The notes under the pieces are model-generated. The model was not told the DNA's origin, searched no databases, and was given only the letters and a program-made list of their open reading frames with translations. A DNA stretch of 14,309 bases, taken from assembly GCA_001970855.1 (NCBI GenBank), contig LSSN01003478.1, forward strand, positions 1-14,309, read 5' to 3'. Shown one piece after another: positions 9,141 to 14,309 of the stretch (its first letter is position 1; every line of letters starts with the position of its first letter). The position numbers and the translations under genes were made by a program. Origin of the DNA: Smittium culicis. Its lineage: Eukaryota > Kickxellomycota > Harpellomycetes > Harpellales > Legeriomycetaceae.

Positions 9141-9206
9141 CATTATTAACTATAACTTTGTCAATACTTATCCAATTGACTACAGAGTTTCTGTGCATAC
9201 TCATAA

Positions 9207-9696
9207 TCATATCAAATTATAATTATGAGTCCTTAACACTATGCAGTTCATCGAAGATGCAGTACTCATATTTTTATGAGATCGCTTCCTACTACCTAGC
9301 AAGCTTCCCAGAATTGGCCAATGGTCGGATATATTATATTTGAGATTGAACCTTTCATTGTTAAAAATTCCCTTTGAATTCTCGTTAATATTTACACGAT
9401 CAATACTCGTCCACATCCTGTCTTCATTACCGAAAAAAGATTTGCTATCGCTAGAGAAATCAACTAAATTTTAACCAGTATAACACCTCTCCAGAAACAA
9501 GCAGAGAGCAGAATGTGACGTGTTGAGGTCACAAAAAATTAATGCACGATTCTTCAAGGATGTCAAAGTTAAAGGTTTTCAAAGGTTCTAAGAGCTTACT
9601 ATTAATATAATTCATCTCAACGGAGAAGATAAATGAAAGATAAAACGAACCAAACATATTAGTCCGTTCATCATGCAGTTCCTGAGCTACTACTAG
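9207..9696 (-). pseudogene. LINE endonuclease (APE type), C-terminal two thirds, frameshifted
   Basis: On the - strand one frame from 9696 to 9529 reads AQELHDERTNMFGSFYLSF and SKLLEPLKTFNFDILE. After a frame change in a T run near 9535 it continues CDLNTSHSALCLFLERC (Asp at 9530-9528, Asn at 9524-9522; cf. the GDFN/GDLN motif), one in-frame TAA, then VDFSSDSKSFFGNEDR, SIDRVNINENSKG and ISDHWPILG with the catalytic Asp-His at about 9326-9321. GDxN and SDHxP, in this order and spacing, mark the exonuclease-endonuclease-phosphatase fold that nicks target DNA in LINE integration. The N-terminal part, including the metal-binding Glu, is absent because LTR A begins at 9697. The bases 9697-9726 that would extend this frame belong to the LTR. 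Confidence 0.8.
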
Positions 9697-10047
9697 TTTT
9701 AAAACTAGATAATCGTAAATAATCATTTAGCCAATAAATACAACAGATAGAACAATTTTGATGTGCAAAATCAATATATAAGATTTTTAACTATCGAATG
9801 ATAAAAGCATCATAAATATTGACCGGTTATATCATGAGATATGAATGAAAGATAAAATTATTGGCTGGATTAGCTCAATCTTAATTCAGCCAATAGTGAA
9901 TATATTTAGTTGCTTATTTTTATTAGTATATTTTAATAGTATATTTATTTTCGTTTTAGGTATTTATTTTTGAATCTTTCTCTCTTCCTTTAGCCTCAAA
10001 TTCGACTTTACTTAATAAAATATTTCGACTCAACTTTATACTTTTCA
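9697..10047 (+). repeat. LTR A: 5' LTR of element 1 (about 351 bp)
   Basis: Aligns along its length by eye with the reverse complement of LTR B (349 bp). Matching blocks in the same order: AGATAATCG/GGATAATCG (about 9705), AGCCAATAA (9729), CTATCGAATGAT (about 9793), ATATCATGAGATAT (about 9828), GGATTAGCT and AATCTTAATTCAG (9867-9890), AGTATATTTATTTT (about 9938), CTTTTCA at the end. It starts TTTTAAAAC where LTR B has TGTTACGAT, so the canonical TG is mutated. AATAAA occurs near 10014. Three AGCCAAT/ATTGGCT boxes lie at 9729, 9860 and 9888, the last two as an 8-bp inverted repeat. The start is set by alignment and may be off by a few bases. Confidence 0.8.
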
Positions 10048-10049
10048 TT

Positions 10050-10062
10050 TGGTAGAGAACCA
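10050..10062 (+). promoter_or_regulatory. Primer-binding site of element 1
   Basis: TGGTAGAGAACCA begins two bases after the LTR end. A site starting TGG just inside the 5' LTR pairs with the CCA end of a tRNA primer for minus-strand synthesis. I do not identify which tRNA; comparing the reverse complement TGGTTCTCTACCA with tRNA 3' ends of the source genome would tell. Confidence 0.6.
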
Positions 10063-10201
10063 GGGTAATCAATACCGTTAGCCAATTCCTTTTCTTAATT
10101 AACAATATATTAGATTCGAATCCTAAAAAAAAAAAAACGAACCCAGAATTATTTCAACTTTTACCTATATTTTTTGAATTACTCTATTAAATCCTATAAC
10201 C
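10063..10201 (+). other. Leader between primer-binding site and gag
   Basis: Non-coding leader of element 1. It holds one AGCCAAT box at 10080-10086 and an A run at about 10126-10137. Nothing else is recognised. Confidence 0.5.
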
Positions 10202-11405
10202 ATGAGCCAAATTCAAATCCAAGTTATCGACGAGAAAGTCATAAATGACTAAGCACTCCTTGCAACCAAGGATGCTGATATTTCTGAATTAAGAATCCAG
10301 CTTATTCAAGGTGAATCTCAATTCCAAAATGCCGCGAAGAACATCTAGAGATTCTTTCTAGGCTGGAACTACTGAATTCCAAACTCGAATCCGAAATTAA
10401 AAAGAACAGTATGTTAACATTGCAGATTACTTCAATGGAGAATGCAATACTGAAGTGTGAACTGGAACTTGCAAATATGAAAGCCGAACTGCTCCAGAAA
10501 TTCAACAATTTGCAATCCTAAGGTAAAGTATTTAACTCAGAATCCGACTCAAAATGCCAGCACCATGAAGGCTATATCCAGACTACCTGTCTTCGAAGGA
10601 AAAAACATTGCCTTTATCCGCTGGATCAATGGAGTTACCGAAATCTTCGATAACTATCCTGCACTAAAAAAATTTCAGAAGAGCCCTCGTCATTGAGGCG
10701 CTGAAAGGGCCTGCACGCGATTGGTATGACGCAGAACCGGACTCAAATGTATTAAAATGGTCGAGTTTCAAGGATGCACTTAACCGACAATATGGAAGCA
10801 TGGAATCGACTGACCAGGCACTGGAGCGAATCGACACTCTGAAACTAACCATGCGTTCAGATTTCAACAGCTTTGTGCAACAGATTAGGCCCTCAATTAA
10901 ACTCATTGCCGGCGACAACAAAACACTCGCAATTGCCATGCTTAGGAAGCAAATAGATCCTGAAATAAGAAAATACGTCCCGAACATTGCCAACGAGTCT
11001 TTTGAAGCCCACGAACAACGATTGAAAGCCCACATGCAGGATTCGCAAGCCAGATTCAATTCGAACTCAAGCAGATCGAACGGAATGGATATTGATTCAT
11101 ATTATGCCCTTATTCAGACCTCCAATGACTACGCTGTTTCCGCTGCACAATACTCTTCAAGCAACAGAAGAATTCAGCCCCAGTCCTATTTCCAGAGAAA
11201 CCCGTTCAAAAGATCAACTCAACCCCACTCCAGAGAAAATACAACGATGACAAAGGATCAGTATGACGAATATGTAAAGTCATGTGTTTGTTTCAATTGC
11301 GGCGCAAAAGGACATCTTAGCAGTTCATGCCTTAGGCCAAGAAGAACTTTTAGAACAATGAATGCAGCCATTACTGATGAGTCGGGAAAAGACGAGGCTC
11401 AGTGA
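10202..11405 (+). pseudogene. gag of element 1: coiled coil, capsid-like region, CCHC zinc knuckle; frameshifted
   Basis: Gag packages element RNA and forms the particle. From the ATG at 10202 (MSQIQIQVIDEK) the frame meets a TAA at 10250. About 10342-10519 in another frame is a leucine-rich heptad pattern (LEILSRLELLNSKLES, ELELANMKAELLQKF), a likely coiled coil. The frame returns at about 10520 (STMKAISRLPVFEGKN, FIRWINGVTEIFDNY), then an A7 run at 10666-10672 shifts it by one base into the final frame: RALVIEALKGPARDWYD, WSSFKDALNRQYGSM, typical of the retrotransposon gag capsid region. From 10800 to 11405, 201 codons are intact. In that piece a CX2CX4HX4C knuckle is complete (C164, C167, H172, C177) with basic residues around it. 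Two to three indels and one early stop make the gene dead. The ATG at 10800 is internal and not the true start. Confidence 0.85.
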
Positions 11406-11517
11406 ATTGGTGTAACCCTGAGCCTAAAATTCGAAAGACTCCTAAACCACCAGATAAGCCAAATTATTATTATCTTGCACCACAATTGCCTCATCAACAA
11501 ACCTCGAACGACAATAT
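11406..11517 (+). pseudogene. Start of the gag-pol junction of element 1, cut by element 2
   Basis: After the gag TGA, the frame one base back (from 11402) is open: NWCNPEPKIRKTPKPPDKP, then NYYYLAPQLPHQQTS, proline- and lysine-rich. It could be the pol-frame linker ahead of the protease, reached by -1 frameshifting as in many Ty3/gypsy elements. The open frame continues to 11602, but from 11518 that DNA is LTR B read backwards, so the part beyond is not coding. No protease motif is present before the break. Confidence 0.45.
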
Positions 11518-11866
11518 TGAAAAGTGCCAAGTAATAGAAGTTTTATTTAAGCAAAGTACAAAATTAAAGCTGAGTAAAGAGAGAGAGATTCAAAATAAAT
11601 AACTAAATCTAAAATAAATATACTATGAAAATATGTAGATAAAAATATGTAGCTAAATATGTTCACAATTTGCTGAATTAAGATTAAGCTAATCCAGTCA
11701 AAAGTTTTATCGATCATTTATATCTCATGATATAATTGGCTGTTCTTAGTGAAACTTATATCATTCGATAGGCAATGATCTTATCTATTGATTGGCTACA
11801 TCAATAGGTCGGTATCTGTTTCTCTTATTGGCTTAAATTGTCTTCTTCGATTATCCAATCGTAACA
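11518..11866 (-). repeat. LTR B: 3' LTR of element 2 (349 bp)
   Basis: On the - strand it starts TGTTACGATTGG at 11866 and ends CACTTTTCA at 11518, with TG and CA termini. It aligns with LTR A over its length (see LTR A). The polypurine tract lies directly upstream, and the pol stop codon (11853-11851) is 13 bases inside the LTR, so the last pol codons are LTR sequence. ATTGGCT boxes (+ strand) are at 11735, 11791 and 11827. AATAAA on the - strand lies near 11555. Left of it, AATAT (11513-11517) is the candidate target duplication. Confidence 0.85.
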
Positions 11867-12665
11867 TTACCCTCCTCTCCCATGGGTCTGGCTTCATCAA
11901 TGGTTCTTGAGTTATATGGTTTTAGTTTGCTGACATGTGCAGTGCGCTTAGTTTTGTAGCCATCCTCGTCAGTGTGTATCAATAAATAGCTGACTCTGCC
12001 TATTTTCTTTGCCACTCTGAATGGGCCAGTGTACACTGTGCTGAGTCCAAGAACATTGTTTAGCCCGTCCTTCGTCTGGCGCTTCAGAAGCACGAAATCA
12101 CCAACTTGATTCTGCACTGCTCTGTGCCGTTTGTTGTACCGCAGTTCCATTGCTTCTTTTGAGTGTTTGTTGTTGGATGTGATTGTTTGTCTGATCGGTT
12201 CCAGTCTCGACTGCAGCAGCTGTTTGTATGCAATGACACTCAATGGGACATTCGGATTGGCTAGTTTGAGATTTCTGGCTGGTAAATTTGGTTTGCGGCC
12301 ATACAGAGCTTCAAACAGTGATAGCCCCAGAGTTTCATGTTTAGCTGTCCTGTATGTATAAAAGTGCTTATCCAGGTGCTGGTCCCACTTGCTTTGATCC
12401 TCAGTGGTGTATGCTTTGATCATGACTTTCATGGTCCTGTTGAAGCCCTCTGTCATCCCATTTGTCTCAGGATGGTACGGAGACGAGAATACTTGCTTTA
12501 TCCCATAATTTAAACAGAATGCGTTCATTAGGTGGCTGCTAAATGCTGCTCCGTTGTCGCTTAGTAGTTTCTGGGGGCTTCCGTGCAAAGATTTTAGTCG
12601 TTTTTCCAGAATGTCAACAGTAATTTCGGCTGTAGTGTTTGGAACGGCTACTTCATCCACCCCAC
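11851..12665 (-). pseudogene. Integrase core (second half) and C-terminal domain of element 2
   Basis: Open from the edge of LTR D to a TAA at 11853-11851. Numbered from the ATG at 12693 (whose first ten or so codons are LTR sequence), the peptide has LLSDNGAAF with catalytic Asp46 and NGMTEGFNRT with Glu82. Exactly 35 residues lie between them, as in the D,D35E triad of retroviral-type integrases. Then come YRTAKHETLGLSLFEALYGR (cf. the SPFELLYGR motif), a basic region, and TGPFRVAKKIGRVSYLL with HVSKLKPY, the GPF/Y-type C-terminal module of Ty3/gypsy integrases. The enzyme inserts the cDNA into the chromosome. This half has no internal stop; it is dead because the first Asp is on the far side of the LTR insertion. 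No chromodomain is seen after the GPF/Y module. Confidence 0.9.
11870..11881 (-). promoter_or_regulatory. Polypurine tract of element 2
   Basis: On the - strand GGGAGAGGAGGG followed by TAA and then the LTR start TGTTACG. A purine run immediately before the 3' LTR primes plus-strand DNA synthesis in LTR elements. It overlaps the end of the integrase coding sequence (phrase MGEEGN). Confidence 0.75.
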
Positions 12666-12976
12666 TGTTACGCCAGGTATTGGAACCAGCCAATCATATC
12701 GAAGCAATGATTGCATCAGCCAATACCAAGTAACCTATTACACACACAGCTCAACTCCCATGTTGATCGGTTGTGTATTTAAGAAGTTATAGTATATCTA
12801 TATTTCTATTGGCTTATTCTATGTTATTTCATATTTAGTTAGTTTATGGGTTAATCCCCATAAGTATAGTTTTATAAATTCTATAGTCTGAAAAGAATAT
12901 AAGGTGACACATTTGGCACCTTTTGAATAAAAATCTTCGAACATTATTTTGACTAATATTTAGTTACGACTTAACA
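12666..12976 (+). repeat. LTR D: solo LTR of a second family inside the integrase (311 bp)
   Basis: Starts TGTTACGCCAGG and ends CGACTTAACA; the 5-bp termini TGTTA and TAACA are inverted repeats. CCAC flanks it on both sides (12662-12665 and 12977-12980), a 4-bp target duplication. Removing the insert joins the two integrase halves at Arg-Trp / Val-Asp-Glu, apart from one extra base in a C run. AATAAA at about 12926 near the right end supports + orientation, opposite to the host pol. CCAAT-type boxes are at 12688, 12718 and 12808. Its right 115 bases match LTR E in reverse complement. It holds no coding sequence. Confidence 0.85.
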
Positions 12977-13738
12977 CCACCTCGTCAGTAGATCGGTTAG
13001 TACGAGAATGTACTTATTCCCACTTTCAGTCTCCGGGAAGGGTCCAGCAAAGTCGATTGACACCATTTCGAAAGGCTCGGAAACAAATATTGGCTGTAAC
13101 TCACCGGGCGTCTGCTGTGTAGAGTGTTTGGTCAGCTGGCACGTTTTACAAGTTTGAATATAGCCAAAAACATCTCTGCTCATTTTTGGCCAATAAAATG
13201 TCTGTTTTATCCTGTCCAAAGTCCTTCGATGGCCCAAGTGCGACATCATCGGTGTGTCATGGTGATGGAATAAGATAGATTTGACCAGAGACTTTGGAAC
13301 TTATAGTCTAGGATTTTCAGTATCAGTAGTGTTGTAAAGTGCATTTTTGATTAGCTTGTAATGTTTGAGTTGTTTATCTGAGTGGAAATTGGTTGGAATA
13401 TTTTTGTTTAAATTGTCGATTATTTTCTTCGAATTTGAGTCGATTTTCTGCATTTTTATGAATGATTTAATTGAGGGCAAATATGAATTGTTTGCTGTTC
13501 TATGTTGTGCTGTTTGGCTTACTGTATTTTCTATTTCATCGTTTCTATCGCTGTCGTCGGTAGAGTATTCAGCGTCAGCTTCTTCGTCAGTTGAGTTGTC
13601 TTCAAGAACGTCAAGTTGCCCAAATCGTCGTATTGTTCGTATCGGTGGACCTTGACTTCGAGTTTGTGCTGCTGTTATTTTAAGTTTGTGGGAATCGTCT
13701 TCTTTAAAGTCTCTTGAAAATGCATCTGTAAAATCCAT
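12977..13738 (-). pseudogene. Pol linker and integrase N-terminus (zinc finger, first catalytic Asp) of element 2
   Basis: One - strand frame from 13738 to LTR D with a single in-frame TAA at 13303-13301. The first part begins DFTDAFSRDF (cf. the xADALSR motif ending RNase H) and is an acidic linker (EDNSTDEEADAEYSTDDSD). After the stop the frame continues VPKSLVKSILFHHHDTPMMSHLGH and, from 13249, the HHCC zinc finger: His in HDTPMMSH, then TCKTC, with FYWPKM between. Next is VSIDFAGPFPE with the first catalytic Asp, then YILVLTDLLTRW, where LTR D cuts in. The TAA lies where a Tyr codon would read well. The zinc finger helps integrase multimerise and bind LTR ends. Confidence 0.85.
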
Positions 13739-14200
13739 TTTCGAGTCCTTTGATGTGCTTTATTGTGTAATCATAGGCTTGAAATGCGGAATTCCATCTG
13801 GCTATCCTCCCCCGAGGATCTGGATTGTTTAGTGCTGATATAAGCGCGCGGTGGTCGGTGTGCAATTCCGTACAAGTACCATGTACATAGTGATGGAATT
13901 TGTCGAATCCGTACACAACAGCTAGCGCTTCTTTGTCGGAGGTGCAGTAATTTATTTCAGCAGCGAGAAGTTTTCGGCTGGTGTATGCGATTGGCCGAAT
14001 AGTGTTGTCAGATTGGAGCTGATGTAATGAAGCCCCTATTCCAATATTACTTGCATCCGTATACATAATGTAAGATCTCGTTGTATCCGGATGGGCAAGC
14101 ACAGGAGCAGTTGTCATAGTAGTTATAAGCCTTTGGAACGCAGTTTCGCAGTCAGAGTTCCATTTAAACCCTGATTCCTTTTCCAAGAGTTTGTAGAGAG
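13704..14200 (-). pseudogene. RT connection and RNase H domain of element 2
   Basis: Open from the edge of LTR E leftwards to 13704. Numbering from the ATG at 14222 (in LTR E, not a real start): YKLLEKESGFKWNSDCETAF and TTAPVLAHPD are the end of the Ty3/gypsy RT. YTDASNIGIGASLHQ has RNase H Asp56, DKEALAVVYG has Glu98, LHTDHRAL has Asp123, and IARWNSAFQAYDYTIKHIKG is the end of the domain. RNase H removes the RNA strand after copying. The three acidic residues are intact. A one-base indel near 13738-13745 puts the rest of pol in a different frame. The polymerase active site (YxDD) of this copy would be right of the window. Confidence 0.9.
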
Positions 14201-14309
14201 TGATAAGTCGTAGAAGTGTCAAACTATAGTTCGAAGATGTTTATTCAATAGGTGCCAAATGGGTCACCTTATATGTATAACAGACTATAAAAAACAGTAA
14301 ACTATACTT
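14201..14309 (-). repeat. LTR E: second-family LTR, partial, runs off the window
   Basis: On the + strand begins TGATAAGTCGTAG; read on the - strand it ends CTACGACTTATCA. It aligns with the right end of LTR D in reverse complement through shared blocks: AAGTATAGTTT, ATAGTCTG, ATAAGGTGAC, CATTTGGCACC, TTGAATAAA, ATCTTCGAAC and CGACTTAACA/CGACTTATCA. By eye about three quarters of positions agree. AATAAA lies on the - strand near 14250. Pol coding resumes at the next base (14200), so it is an insertion into the RT end. It may be a solo LTR or the 3' LTR of a complete element; only sequence beyond 14309 can tell. Confidence 0.8.

Larger units (their letters stand above)
6640..9696 (-). mobile_element. 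Decayed LINE (endonuclease plus reverse transcriptase), interrupted and truncated
   Basis: A non-LTR retrotransposon in the - direction. Order from its 5' side: endonuclease part (9696-9207), solo LTR insertion (9139-8868), linker (8867-8528), reverse transcriptase (about 8400-7440) and thumb/post-RT (7399 to about 6840). The order endonuclease then RT is that of APE-type LINEs, in which endonuclease nicks the target and RT copies the RNA from the nick. Many stops and at least four frame changes show it is long dead. Its 5' end is cut off exactly where LTR A of the next element starts, so the missing endonuclease N-terminus should lie on the far side of the nested elements. The 3' limit is approximate. 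Confidence 0.8.
9697..11517 (+). mobile_element. Element 1: Ty3/gypsy-like LTR retrotransposon, left part only
   Basis: Contains a 5' LTR (9697-10047), a primer-binding site two bases later (10050), a leader, a broken gag (10202-11405) and the first 110 bases after gag. It is cut at 11518 by the 3' LTR of element 2 in the opposite orientation. No protease, RT or integrase of this copy is in the window. It was inserted into the LINE endonuclease: the coding sequence of the LINE stops exactly at its LTR. The candidate target duplication on the left is ACTAG (9692-9696); the matching copy would lie right of the window. Confidence 0.8.
11518..14200 (-). mobile_element. Element 2: Ty3/gypsy-like LTR retrotransposon, 3' half, itself interrupted
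   Basis: Runs leftwards: RNase H (14200-13704), linker and integrase N-terminus (13738-12977), integrase core and C-terminus (12665-11851), polypurine tract (11881-11870), 3' LTR (11866-11518). Order RT/RNase H before integrase is that of Ty3/gypsy, not Ty1/copia. LTR D (12666-12976) sits in the integrase and LTR E starts at 14201 in the RT end. Its LTR belongs to the same family as LTR A, so elements 1 and 2 are related copies in opposite orientation. The gag, protease and RT of this copy would be beyond 14309. Confidence 0.85.

Noticed and set aside
9158..9343. + strand 61-codon frame
   Set aside because: Antisense to the LINE endonuclease end containing SDHWP.
10302..11059. Open frames on the - strand (10302-10508 and 10664-11059)
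   Set aside because: They are antisense shadows of gag, whose + strand frame has coiled coil, capsid-like and zinc-knuckle features.
11518..11602. Continuation of the open frame after gag as coding sequence
   Set aside because: From 11518 the DNA is LTR B read backwards; it aligns with the end of LTR A. The open frame there is accidental.
12131..13655. + strand frames at 12131-12361 and 13365-13655
   Set aside because: Antisense to integrase and pol linker with strong motifs; no features of their own.
1..14309. CRISPR array, toxin-antitoxin, phage or bacterial operon
   Set aside because: No regularly spaced repeats, no closely packed genes and no bacterial signals; the coding content is eukaryotic retrotransposon.

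Overview
The window looks like a piece of a eukaryotic nuclear genome that is AT-rich and full of transposable elements. Long A/T runs separate islands of higher GC that code for retrotransposon proteins. I see no bacterial-style gene packing, no rRNA or tRNA gene I can defend, and no intact host gene. A compact AT-rich lineage such as a repeat-rich microsporidian or early fungus would fit, but that is a guess from composition and element types; nothing here proves the taxon.

Left edge (1-672, + strand): the uninterrupted C-terminal end of a non-LTR (LINE) retrotransposon protein with a CCH zinc-knuckle-like motif, followed by an A/T-rich tail with AATAAA signals. From about 780 to 5960 the DNA is AT-rich with no confident gene. 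It holds a weak candidate for a small secreted protein broken by a one-base frame change (3265-3547, - strand), two abutting perfect palindromes (3431-3457), and a stretch of nearly open frames at 5222-5640. Around 5965-6270 composition changes, with two hairpins followed by a 77-codon open frame of unknown nature.

Right part (about 6640-14309): a nest of retrotransposons. (1) A decayed LINE on the - strand runs from about 9696 down to 6640: endonuclease, linker, reverse transcriptase, thumb and beyond. It is itself split by a solo LTR (LTR C, 8868-9139). (2) At 9697 the LINE endonuclease is cut by a + strand Ty3/gypsy-like element (element 1): 5' LTR (LTR A, 9697-10047), primer-binding site, and a frameshifted gag with coiled coil, capsid-like region and CCHC knuckle (10202-11405). 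(3) At 11518 element 1 is cut by a - strand element of the same LTR family (element 2): 3' LTR (LTR B, 11518-11866), polypurine tract, and a pol running leftwards with RNase H, linker and integrase. (4) Element 2 is in turn broken by two LTRs of a second family: a solo LTR (LTR D, 12666-12976) inside the integrase core between the first and second catalytic Asp, and an LTR that runs off the window (LTR E, from 14201) inside the RT end. The LTRs share AGCCAAT/ATTGGCT (CCAAT-box-like) motifs, often as inverted pairs.

No gene set here forms a working system. The LINE, gag and pol copies of the nest are broken by stops, frameshifts and insertions. The main result is the four-level insertion history, which makes checkable predictions about the sequence to the right of the window.
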